From Candidatus Bathyarchaeota archaeon (GTDB taxonomy: Archaea > Thermoproteota > Bathyarchaeia > Bathyarchaeales > Bathyarchaeaceae), in the NCBI GenBank assembly GCA_014859755.1, contig JACUTO010000086.1, forward strand, positions 1-6,311: DNA of 6,311 nt, written 5' to 3'. The translations under genes and the position numbers were made by a program. The notes under the pieces are model-generated. The model did not search any database. It was given only the letters and a program-made list of their open reading frames with translations, and was not told the DNA's origin. Position 1 is the stretch's first letter. Each line of letters opens with the position of its first letter. Below, one piece after another: positions 1-5,269 of the stretch.

Positions 1-158
1 CTATAGTCAGACATTAGTCCATGCCAAAGACCATCATGTTCTTCGATACCCGCGTTTTGAGCCACTGTTTCAAGGCCATCTGGGTAAGCTGAGGCGAAGG
101 GCAAGAGTATAGCTAGGCCAACAATTACCGCAAGCAACACTTTTGCAGAATCATTCAT
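1..158 (-). CDS. PDGLE-domain subunit of a cobalt/nickel ECF transporter (partial, runs off left edge)
   Basis: The first 52 codons are visible; the 3' part lies outside the window. The protein starts MNDSAKVLLAVIVGL and has one hydrophobic segment at about residues 6-24. This is followed directly by YPDGLE (residues 25-30), the motif that names the PDGLE domain of CbiN/NikN-like accessory subunits. In known group I ECF systems this small subunit sits in the membrane beside CbiM and helps metal loading. The ATG at 158-156 overlaps the cbiM stop TGA (157-155) as ATGA, so translation is probably coupled. A second TM helix is expected after the PDGLE region but is not in view. The family call is strong. 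Cobalt versus nickel cannot be decided from this sequence. Confidence 0.85.
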   Translation of the reverse strand, partial: MNDSAKVLLAVIVGLAILLPFASAYPDGLETVAQNAGIEEHDGLWHGLMSDY

Positions 159-817
159 CGGATATCCCACCCTAGAATGGCGAGTCCATTGAGAACCGTA
201 GGTCGAAGGCGGACAAGTTGTGAAATTAGGGAAGTTGTTACGGCAGCTTCGCCGACGCCTATTATTGTATGCCAGAAGAGCATTGCTGGCACGGTTGCAA
301 GTAAGCCTCCCGCCGACGCGAAAATTGGAGAGACGCCAATTTGGAGGCCGCACATTAGTGCTCCTAAGACTACGGAGAGCCATGAAGCAGCGAAAACGCT
401 TGATAAGAATCGTTTTCGACTCGTAGATGAACCCGAGATGATCTTGATAAAGTAGAAGGATAAGGCTCCTATGATGGCCATGTTGAGAATGTTGGCTCCG
501 AAGGTGGATATTCCTCCGTCTGCAAAGAAGATGGCCTGTATGAGGAGGACGATGGTCATGCTTAGGATAGCTGCGTGGGGACCAAGCAATGTTGCAAGGA
601 AGGTTCCGCCGACGAGGTGTCCGCTTGTGCCGTAGGCTATGGGAAAGTTTAGCATCTGAGCGGCGAAAACGAAGGTGCTTGAGGTGGCGAGAAGCGGAAC
701 GACGCCGCGGGGATAGGTTGCTTTCATTTTTCTCCACGCCCAAACAAGGAAAATCGCGGATATTATGTACGTTAAGGCGCAAACGTAGGGGTCGAGGAAA
801 CCGTCAGGTATGTGCAT
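155..817 (-). CDS. cbiM: CbiM, substrate-binding (S) component of an energy-coupling-factor cobalt/nickel transporter
   Basis: A 220-residue polytopic membrane protein that binds the metal ion for a CbiMNQO-type ECF importer. It starts with the family signature MHIPDGFLDP. In the known NikM/CbiM structures the free N-terminus and His2 are metal ligands, so the start must be the ATG at 817, although the frame stays open to an ATG at 943. His67 in GTSGHLVGG is at the position expected for a further ligand. Other conserved stretches are AQMLNFPI (53-60), LLGPHAA (77-83), FFADGGISTFGAN (97-109) and WHTIIGVGEA (182-191). Six or seven hydrophobic segments fill the rest. It is first in an operon with the PDGLE subunit (4-nt overlap). 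The promoter and a candidate operator lie just upstream. No strong Shine-Dalgarno precedes the start. Use for cobalt (cobamide synthesis) or nickel is undecided. Confidence 0.94.
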   Translation of the reverse strand: MHIPDGFLDPYVCALTYIISAIFLVWAWRKMKATYPRGVVPLLATSSTFVFAAQMLNFPIAYGTSGHLVGGTFLATLLGPHAAILSMTIVLLIQAIFFADGGISTFGANILNMAIIGALSFYFIKIISGSSTSRKRFLSSVFAASWLSVVLGALMCGLQIGVSPIFASAGGLLATVPAMLFWHTIIGVGEAAVTTSLISQLVRLRPTVLNGLAILGWDIR

Positions 818-835
818 GTGGGTCAACTCTGGAAT

Positions 836-865
836 GGTAACACTTTTCTTGAAAATGGTGTTACC
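836..865. promoter_or_regulatory. Candidate metal-regulator operator over the cbiM transcription start
   Basis: GGTAACAC (836-843) and GTGTTACC (858-865) form a perfect 8-bp inverted repeat with a 14-bp spacer. The spacer holds a further short palindrome (TTTTC/GAAAA). The site begins directly downstream of the TATA box and covers the predicted transcription start, the usual place for an archaeal repressor. Letters and spacing recall NikR-type sites built from GTGTTAC/GTAACAC half-sites, as I remember them. The half-site orientation here should be compared before naming a regulator. Confidence 0.6.
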
Positions 866-882
866 AAAATTTAAAGGTTTCG
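866..882 (-). promoter_or_regulatory. BRE/TATA promoter of the cbiM operon
   Basis: On the minus strand the sequence reads CGAAAC followed by CTTTAAATTTT, a good match to an archaeal TFB-recognition element next to a TATA box. Its centre is about 54 nt upstream of the cbiM ATG. That places transcription start near 846 and gives a leader of about 30 nt. A second AT-rich TATA-like word (AAATTTAAAC, about 918-928) lies further upstream and could be an alternative promoter. Confidence 0.6.
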
Positions 883-955
883 CGGAACCGTCTGGCGAGA
901 CCACCTCCATAAAAGAATGTTTAAATTTCAAGGCATGTAGCATTGGCTTGAAACG

Positions 956-985
956 TGTATATGCTTCTGGTCTGAAGCATGCACA
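956..985. repeat. Hairpin-forming inverted repeat between the frameshifted gene and cbiM
   Basis: ATGCTTC (961-967) and GAAGCAT (974-980) pair perfectly around a 6-nt loop. The stem extends outward through one G-T pair and one mismatch to 956/985, giving 10 Watson-Crick pairs of 12. It lies about 50 nt past the end of the broken frame of the upstream gene and upstream of the cbiM promoter. It could be a transcript 3'-end structure or a regulatory element. No U-tract follows on either strand. Confidence 0.4.
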
Positions 986-1037
986 GACGCCTCGACTGTG
1001 CTGGAAGAAATTTCGGCAACGAAGGACATGAAATAGT

Positions 1038-1204
1038 TCAGTTACTATAATCGATGATGGTGTAGTTGTTCTGCGGACCTGGAGTCAACCAATCGTCTAG
1101 ATCCTTATAGTGCAACGTGAGGTTTTTGGCAAGGGCTGGTTTTCCTTCATTCAATAGGCTACGTAACTTCGCTTCCTCGGAATTACTACGCGTTTCTGTA
1201 ACGA
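1038..1204 (-). pseudogene. Frame-broken C-terminal continuation of the two-TM protein
   Basis: Reading in the frame offset from the 1151-1753 gene gives a tail of about 55 residues. It contains IVTETRSNSEEAKLRSLL, NEGKPALAKNLTLHYKDL and then DDWLTPGPQNNYTIIDYSN, ending in TGA at 1040-1038. The composition is that of a normal soluble tail. The frame has no convincing start codon or RBS of its own. It would join the TM-containing frame if one base were missing, for example in the A4 run (T4 on plus) at 1205-1208. A real mutation, an assembly error and a recoding site are all possible. Confidence 0.55.
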
Positions 1205-1753
1205 TTTTATCTTTTGTTTGACGATCCAGATAATGATGGCTAATATGATCACACCACCAACGACGTCGGGTATGAAGAACATGTAGAAGCTATGTCTATC
1301 AAACTTCATAATAGTGATATGAAAAGCTCCGTGGCCTTCGATCAAAAGGTTGAACATCCATTTGTTTCCATGAGAATTCCAGGGTACTTTTAAATCGAAT
1401 TCGTAGGCCGAATATGTACTGGGAGCCTTCAGAAGCAACTTCCAGTTATAAGTGAAACAACTAGTATTTGATATCTCTGGCTCTGATTCCTCAACGAGGG
1501 GGTGTCCTATCAGACTAACACTGAAGTTTGTTCCTTCTTGATCTGTCCAGCTTTTTATATGCCAATCCTCATCCAGCCCTAACTCCACCTTGAAGCTGAA
1601 GGGTCTATTGCCTGGGTACGTCTCCTTATGGTCAACGATGCGCCCGTAAGTCTTTGGATAATAGTATGTTGTAAGAATGCCCATTATCAGAAGCACGGCC
1701 ATAATACTAGCATACGGCAATGCGGATCTATATCTGCTCAAGATGTTGGACAT
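1151..1753 (-). CDS. Two-TM membrane protein of unknown function, C-terminus altered by a frameshift
   Basis: The intact frame gives 200 residues. Hydrophobic segments lie at about 14-31 and 158-178, enclosing an external domain of about 120 residues with alternating beta-type segments. NFS and NTS sequons are at residues 76 and 96. After the second TM come KQKIK and a tail ending RSYVAY. That tail is probably not original: from about position 1204 another frame carries a more protein-like tail to 1038. Restoring one base would give roughly 238 residues. I do not recognise the family. A TATA-like TAAATTTTT lies near 1790-1798, about 40 nt upstream. GGAG directly abuts the ATG, too close to act as a normal RBS, so translation may rely on a very short leader. 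The gene ends upstream of the metal-uptake operon on the same strand. Confidence 0.7.
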   Translation of the reverse strand: MSNILSRYRSALPYASIMAVLLIMGILTTYYYPKTYGRIVDHKETYPGNRPFSFKVELGLDEDWHIKSWTDQEGTNFSVSLIGHPLVEESEPEISNTSCFTYNWKLLLKAPSTYSAYEFDLKVPWNSHGNKWMFNLLIEGHGAFHITIMKFDRHSFYMFFIPDVVGGVIILAIIIWIVKQKIKSLQKRVVIPRKRSYVAY

Positions 1754-1762
1754 CTCCGGGGC

Positions 1763-1867
1763 GTGAAAGATTTTGCCAAGGATTTCATGAAAAATTTAGT
1801 AAAACATCCTATTATGATTTCTCGAGTACAAATAATGAATGGTGCTCATGATTTTGAATGCAAATAA
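1763..1867 (+). CDS. Possible 34-residue small protein (weak)
   Basis: From GTG 1763 the frame reads (M)KDFAKDFMKNLVKHPIM and continues to a TAA at 1867. The peptide is amphipathic and basic. It starts 10 bp from the start codon of the divergent membrane-protein gene and is followed by a stem plus T-tract that could end a plus-strand transcript. There is no convincing Shine-Dalgarno and no family match that I know of. It may be chance or a gene remnant. Confidence 0.2.
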   Translation: MKDFAKDFMKNLVKHPIMISRVQIMNGAHDFECK

Positions 1868-1873
1868 GCGAGT

Positions 1874-1909
1874 AGGGAACTGTGCGCGCGCCCAAAATTC
1901 CCTCTTTTT
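1874..1909 (+). terminator. Stem plus T-tract in the divergent intergenic region
   Basis: AGGGAA (1874-1879) pairs with TTCCCT (1898-1903), and CTTTTTC follows at once. The loop holds GCGCGCGC. A second pyrimidine tract, CCCCTTTTTTCT, follows at about 1957-1967. No confident plus-strand gene precedes either tract, so they may serve the possible small ORF or an untranslated RNA, or be unrelated to termination. Confidence 0.3.
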
Positions 1910-1962
1910 CTGGTTACGCGTGAGCGCAGGTCGTCTCTGGTGATGCCCCCGCAATCCCCTTT

Positions 1963-1991
1963 TTTCTGATAAAATGAATCAGAAATCAGAA
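1963..1991. repeat. TTTCTGAT/ATCAGAAA inverted repeat with an extra ATCAGAA copy
   Basis: TTTCTGAT (1963-1970) and ATCAGAAA (1978-1985) are perfect inverted copies with a 7-bp spacer. A further ATCAGAA follows at 1985-1991. The block lies just upstream of the predicted promoter of the surface-protein gene and could be an activator or repressor site. The same word recurs near 3950 and 6222-6249. Confidence 0.45.
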
Positions 1992-1998
1992 TTTTGAA

Positions 1999-2034
1999 TT
2001 CATAAACTATTTCTATGCTCTAAATCAGATCTGA
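1999..2034 (+). promoter_or_regulatory. Probable promoter region of the surface-protein cluster
   Basis: An AT-rich TATA-like stretch (CATAAACTAT, 2001-2010) would place transcription start near 2030. That is inside the perfect 10-bp palindrome TCAGATCTGA (2025-2034), leaving a leader of about 35 nt that includes the RBS. The TATA match is mediocre. The palindrome on the predicted start site could be an operator. Confidence 0.35.
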
Positions 2035-2052
2035 GTCGAACTAAACTATGTA

Positions 2053-2057
2053 GGAGA
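2053..2057 (+). promoter_or_regulatory. RBS that fixes the TTG start at 2066
   Basis: GGAGA followed by GTGATTG and then ATTG: the GGAG core is 9 nt from the TTG start. No ATG or GTG exists in frame nearby. The same layout precedes the next two genes. Confidence 0.7.
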
Positions 2058-2065
2058 GTGATTGA

Positions 2066-2668
2066 TTGAGAAGAAAATTTAAAGCAGCGCTTGGTATCAA
2101 AGGCTTCCTTTGTATTGCGTCTTTAGTCGCTATTGGTTTAGCTTTGGTTGTTTATACTGCAACCGTTACCATAACTCCGACAAAAATGTTCACCATCGGA
2201 GCCACTACCGATTCTTGGACAGTCTACGTCAACGACGTCGATCAGGTGAGATACCTGCCGGGTGAGGGAACTCCAGCTGGTTCCACAACACCAGGAACCG
2301 CACCTGATGGTGGCAGTGACACTTACGCGTTCAAGGTCGTGACAGATGATGGTAAAGCGTGTGCAGTGAATATTACGCTAACAACACCAACGGCGAATTT
2401 GGCGAATTTCTCAAAATTTGAGATAAGGGTCATGTACTGGAACACTACAATATCCCCAGCGAATTGGGTAGAAGCAACAATATACGACGCCCCATCCGGT
2501 GGAACCAACAAACCTTACATCGACGGCTTAACAGGCGACTTTGGCTACATCCAGCAACCCATATCGACATCGCTTTACTACTTGATAAAAGTGACATATT
2601 CATACACCGAAGGAGACTCCACGACTGCAATAACTGTGACCTCCCAGTATACGCCATTGCCACAATAG
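2066..2668 (+). CDS. Signal-anchored, beta-rich cell-surface protein
   Basis: A 200-residue protein starting at TTG. It has a short basic N-terminus (MRRKFKAALGIKG), one hydrophobic segment at about 14-30, and then YTATVTIT, which begins an extracellular region dominated by beta-type and Thr/Gly/Pro-rich sequence. Sequons N102-IT, N114-FS and N126-TT suggest N-glycosylation outside the cell. A segment of low complexity (GEGTPAGSTTPGTAPDGG, about 66-83) looks like a surface loop. The layout recalls small archaeal surface proteins with TasA/camelysin-like folds. That comparison is inference, and no SipW-type peptidase gene is nearby. It is first in a three-gene plus-strand cluster, with a T-rich tract right after it that may end most transcripts. 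A filament or surface-layer subunit is a reasonable guess; the function is unknown. Confidence 0.8.
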   Translation: MRRKFKAALGIKGFLCIASLVAIGLALVVYTATVTITPTKMFTIGATTDSWTVYVNDVDQVRYLPGEGTPAGSTTPGTAPDGGSDTYAFKVVTDDGKACAVNITLTTPTANLANFSKFEIRVMYWNTTISPANWVEATIYDAPSGGTNKPYIDGLTGDFGYIQQPISTSLYYLIKVTYSYTEGDSTTAITVTSQYTPLPQ

Positions 2669-2686
2669 AAATCGTAAAAGTTTCCA

Positions 2687-2707
2687 CCTTTTTCTCTTTT
2701 TTCTTTT
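2687..2707 (+). terminator. T-rich tract terminator-like signal after the surface-protein gene
   Basis: An almost pure pyrimidine run of 21 nt (three T-rich blocks broken by single Cs) starts 19 nt after the stop codon. Archaeal RNA polymerase commonly releases at such tracts. It ends only 3 nt before the Shine-Dalgarno of the next gene, so read-through transcripts would carry the downstream genes at lower level. Confidence 0.5.
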
Positions 2708-2710
2708 GTT

Positions 2711-2715
2711 GGAGA
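2711..2715 (+). promoter_or_regulatory. RBS pointing to TTG 2724
   Basis: GGAGA followed by ACAAGAA and ATTG, with 9 nt between the GGAG core and the TTG. This favours TTG 2724 over the upstream in-frame TTGs at 2706 and 2709, which are preceded only by the T-tract. Confidence 0.6.
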
Positions 2716-2723
2716 ACAAGAAA

Positions 2724-3134
2724 TTGGGACAAGAGATCGAATATCTCGAATTTAAGTTTGCTCTTGGGTCAATAACTCTTATTGTCGGTTTTATAGGGGC
2801 GAGTATCGCTTTGTTTCAATGGGTTGAACGAACAGGTGTTCAATACTTGTTCGGCGACTACTCTCGCTACATCCTTGGGTTTGGAGGATTTGCCGCTATG
2901 ATTTTCGGAGCGATGCTGATCAACGATGCTTGGGTTCTAAGGAACGTTGCGAAAGGAAAATATGGGTTGCTATTAAATTATACACCACATAGAACTAGTA
3001 GCATATACGGGGATATCGAACAATCTGCGCGTACGCGCATCCCAAAGTACAAGAAACGCATCATAAGAAACATTCCGAAAAGGAGTGGACTTAAAAAGAA
3101 GAGGAGGAAGCCAACAAGACGCGAAACTTCATAA
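2724..3134 (+). CDS. Small two-TM protein with a strongly basic C-terminal tail
   Basis: 136 residues from TTG 2724. Hydrophobic segments lie at about 12-30 (LGSITLIVGFIGASIALF) and 50-67 (GFGGFAAMIFGAMLI), joined by a short loop with a QYLFGDYSRY stretch. From about residue 75 the chain is cytoplasmic-looking and increasingly basic, ending with KKRIIRNIPKRSGLKKKRRK and RRETS. I do not recognise the family. It lies 55 nt after the surface-protein gene and 24 nt before the LamG-like gene, and it shares their RBS/TTG layout, which suggests one functional unit. A membrane partner or anchor of the two exported proteins is possible. The basic tail could bind nucleic acid or acidic phospholipid. 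Nothing in the sequence proves either. Confidence 0.7.
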   Translation: MGQEIEYLEFKFALGSITLIVGFIGASIALFQWVERTGVQYLFGDYSRYILGFGGFAAMIFGAMLINDAWVLRNVAKGKYGLLLNYTPHRTSSIYGDIEQSARTRIPKYKKRIIRNIPKRSGLKKKRRKPTRRETS

Positions 3135-3145
3135 GACAACATGAA

Positions 3146-3150
3146 GGAGA
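3146..3150 (+). promoter_or_regulatory. RBS pointing to TTG 3159
   Basis: GGAGA followed by GAGAAGG and ATTG repeats the spacing seen before the two upstream genes. The site lies just inside the alternative start ATG 3141, which has no RBS of its own. Confidence 0.55.
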
Positions 3151-3158
3151 GAGAAGGA

Positions 3159-3845
3159 TTGACGAAAGATTTGACTGAAGAAAGGCGAAGAATGGCAAAG
3201 TTGCCCTTAATCATTTTTCTTTGCCTACTGTTTCCGACGACAGTCCTTTCTCTTCAACAATACGCAGCCACAGTCAACATGACGGTGGGCCTGTTCTTTG
3301 ATAATTTTAACGAACACACTCCTCCCGAAGCTCCTGACAGGTGGACGGTGTATTCAGGGACTTGGCAAACGGCAACAGATGGAACAACAGTATATGCGCA
3401 AACACAAAAAAACGTTGATAGAACAGTTAGCATGGCAGGTGACACAAATTGGACCGACTATGTCTTTCAGGTTAAAGTAAAATTTGTTTTTCCACCTGGA
3501 ACACCGCCTGGTACAGGAGCAATTCTATTCTTCCGCTTCCAAGACACTTCCAATTATTATTTTCTCGCTATGGCAGAAGATAAAGATGAACTGCTACTGT
3601 ATAGAAGGATAGGGGATGTTGAAGAACAAATCGGCCTTCCGGCAAGTATTACTCTGGTTGAAAATCAATGGTACGATGTAAGAATCAGCATTGAGGGGCA
3701 AATAATTAACGTGCGGATTGATGACGTCCAATATTTCACGAATCAAGAAAGCGGTGGAACCCTAACTACAGGTGCAATTGGAGTTGGAACAAAGCGATAC
3801 AGTTGTAGTTTTGATGATGTCAATGTAAATTCTATACCATCTTAG
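3159..3845 (+). CDS. Secreted LamG/DUF1080-like beta-sandwich protein
   Basis: 228 residues from TTG 3159. Alternatives are ATG 3141 (no RBS) and ATG 3192 (starting MAKLPLIIF, with only a weak RBS). A charged start (EERRR) is followed by a hydrophobic segment at about 15-31, then QQYAATVNMT. The rest reads as a concanavalin-like jelly roll: FFDNF near 46-50, RWTVYSGTW, a central FFRFQDTSNYYFLAM (124-138), NQWYDVRI (169-176) and the closing FDDVNV (218-223). These are typical of LamG-like and DUF1080 (3-keto-disaccharide hydrolase-type) domains, many of which bind carbohydrate. I see no clear catalytic set, so binding rather than hydrolysis is more likely. NMT and NWT sequons fit an exported protein. 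It is the last gene of the surface cluster. Confidence 0.8.
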   Translation: MTKDLTEERRRMAKLPLIIFLCLLFPTTVLSLQQYAATVNMTVGLFFDNFNEHTPPEAPDRWTVYSGTWQTATDGTTVYAQTQKNVDRTVSMAGDTNWTDYVFQVKVKFVFPPGTPPGTGAILFFRFQDTSNYYFLAMAEDKDELLLYRRIGDVEEQIGLPASITLVENQWYDVRISIEGQIINVRIDDVQYFTNQESGGTLTTGAIGVGTKRYSCSFDDVNVNSIPS

Positions 3846-4002
3846 ATAGGCATCATGAGAAAGAGCTATGCGCACGCAAATTTAGATTTTAAACCTTTGG
3901 AGATCAAATCCTTAGAGTTTTTCAAAACGAGCTAATATTTATTCTAAATTCAGAAACATAAAATACACGAAGTTCAATGTATTTAGATTGTTGATTTTGG
4001 AA

Positions 4003-4110
4003 ATGGAAGGAGAAACTCTGTGTTCCCTAAAACGGTTAGTGAGGAAGGGTTTGACCATGGAAAGCGCTAGGAAAACTGGGTGCAGAACTAGGATATATTA
4101 AACGATACGT
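4003..4110 (+). pseudogene. Frame-broken extra copy of the N-terminal helix-turn-helix-like module
   Basis: From ATG 4003 the frame reads MEGETLCSLKRLVRKGLTME and then SARKTG. After the GGG at about 4078-4080 the similarity moves to the next frame as AELGYIKRYVKK and runs straight into the 4109 gene. The corrected module aligns with residues 24-54 of that gene (NLETLAKKRLTMEDAADILD and VELKYVKEYTKR). From the shared Ala to the final Tyr this copy has 43 nt against 45 in the second copy, so either two bases are missing or one is extra. The frame is open upstream to 3916, with possible TTG starts at 3988, 3991 and 3997. Confidence 0.55.
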
Positions 4111-5047
4111 GAAGAAGGAAAGCGCCGTGTCTAAAGAAAGGGAGGAAAGCTACGGAGAAGAAGAATTCGTCGCGAATTTGGAGACTTTAGCGAAAAAGAG
4201 GTTAACCATGGAAGATGCAGCTGATATACTCGATGTAGAATTGAAATATGTTAAGGAATACACAAAGAGATACGGCATCAATTTTGTTCCCTCTAAACGA
4301 AAGAAAGCTAAACGGAAGAAATCAAAAGCGAAGCCTTCTAGAGAAGAGATAGATAGGATACAGAAGCTCAAGCAAATCGGTTTGACAGAAGACCAAATCA
4401 AACGTAGCCTTGAAGTGGCCGTAAACGAAAAGGTAAGCCCAATGGAAGCCGCAAGGAAGCTTGGCTTCATAAGAAGCGGCGAAAGTTCGAGAAGGATCGC
4501 AGATGATTCATATTTTTCTTATGCCAACATGGAAATAGAAAAAACAAGAACTGAGATCGAGCAGAAGTTTTTCGATTTTCTAAAAGTTATAAACCGGGAA
4601 ACTTTACAATTAAGTGAGTTTCTAGTAGAAGAAAATAAGTTATCTCACGAACTCTGTAAGCTTCTGAAGAATATCCTTAAACGTCTGAACGCATCTTTTA
4701 ACATACCTCCAGAAGCCATTCCGGAGTTAAAGGAAACCAAGGAAATAATCCTGAACGCAGAGGGGCACCTAATCATCATATCTGACAAAGGTGAAGTGGA
4801 TTCCAAAGTTTTGGAGGACTATCCGCCTGACGTCATCTTGATGGTATTTTGCAGCGTCATTCCTAAACTTGGAAGATTAGTCGAATTGTACAGAAAGAAA
4901 ATTAGCCTGAGAGTCAACTTTTTTGAAAAGACATACCGAGAATTGGATAATCTTTACAGGGCATTTGCAACTTCCGAACAGAAAAAGGCAGAAGACCGTC
5001 TCGAAATAGACAAAACTAAAAAACTTTTATTGACAAGTGCAAGTTAA
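4109..5047 (+). CDS. Helix-turn-helix-like, mostly helical protein of unknown function
   Basis: 312 residues from GTG 4109. There is no good RBS at that start, and the codons just upstream are a frame-broken copy of the first module, so the original protein probably began near 4003. A short HTH-like module lies at about 24-54 (LAKKRLTMEDAADILD, then VELKYVKEY). It is followed by a lysine/arginine-rich linker at 62-78 and a related module at about 86-120 (LTEDQIKRSLEVA, SPMEAARKLGF). From about 140 the chain is predominantly charged helix, with possible coiled-coil stretches and a compact segment near 215-260 (HLIIISDKGEVD, PPDVILMVFCSVIP). There is no TM segment or signal. DNA binding is likely from the module and the basic linker. 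I do not recognise the family. It lies upstream of the RAM-domain gene, with 222 nt and a promoter between them. Confidence 0.75.
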   Translation: MKKESAVSKEREESYGEEEFVANLETLAKKRLTMEDAADILDVELKYVKEYTKRYGINFVPSKRKKAKRKKSKAKPSREEIDRIQKLKQIGLTEDQIKRSLEVAVNEKVSPMEAARKLGFIRSGESSRRIADDSYFSYANMEIEKTRTEIEQKFFDFLKVINRETLQLSEFLVEENKLSHELCKLLKNILKRLNASFNIPPEAIPELKETKEIILNAEGHLIIISDKGEVDSKVLEDYPPDVILMVFCSVIPKLGRLVELYRKKISLRVNFFEKTYRELDNLYRAFATSEQKKAEDRLEIDKTKKLLLTSAS

Positions 5048-5176
5048 GACCAGCAATTGAGCAATCAGACTTGATTTTAATCGTATTGTTTTGAAGGCAT
5101 TCTCCATAATTTCTTTCACATCCCTTTCAAGTTCTAAATTACTAATTTTTGACTGAGGTAAAAACTGTTAACATAT

Positions 5177-5186
5177 CTTTAAAATC
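5177..5186 (+). promoter_or_regulatory. TATA-type promoter of the RAM-domain gene
   Basis: CTTTAAAATC resembles an archaeal TATA box. It would start transcription near 5207 and give a leader of about 60 nt carrying the strong RBS at 5255. A second AT-rich word, GTTAAAAG (5207-5214), is less well placed. Confidence 0.4.
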
Positions 5187-5254
5187 ATTAGTGGCGATTC
5201 ACAAGAGTTAAAAGATTTCATTACAATGATTCAACACAGTTGCGAACCCGAATC

Positions 5255-5261
5255 GGAGGTG
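5255..5261 (+). promoter_or_regulatory. Strong Shine-Dalgarno that fixes the ATG 5270 start
   Basis: GGAGGTG lies 8 nt upstream of ATG 5270 and is a near-complete match to the 16S rRNA tail. It rules out the in-frame TTG at 5240, which lies upstream of it. Confidence 0.8.
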
Positions 5262-5269
5262 GAATATGC

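Noticed and set aside
818..943. 42-residue N-terminal extension of CbiM from ATG 943
   Set aside because: The family needs a free N-terminal Met-His for metal binding, and the extension would be encoded across the promoter and operator.
810..1031. Plus-strand frame of 73 codons
   Set aside because: It overlaps the cbiM start and control region, has no RBS, and its residues do not look like a protein.
818..1037. Cobalamin riboswitch upstream of cbiM
   Set aside because: I could not find a B12-box-like core or the expected multi-stem layout. The predicted leader is only about 30 nt.
3855..3935. 26-codon frame starting MRKSYAHANLDF after the LamG-like gene
   Set aside because: It is very short, with only a poorly spaced TAGG upstream and no supporting context.
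5240..5269. TTG 5240 as the start of the RAM-domain gene
   Set aside because: The near-perfect Shine-Dalgarno at 5255-5261 lies downstream of it and points to ATG 5270, where the domain begins.
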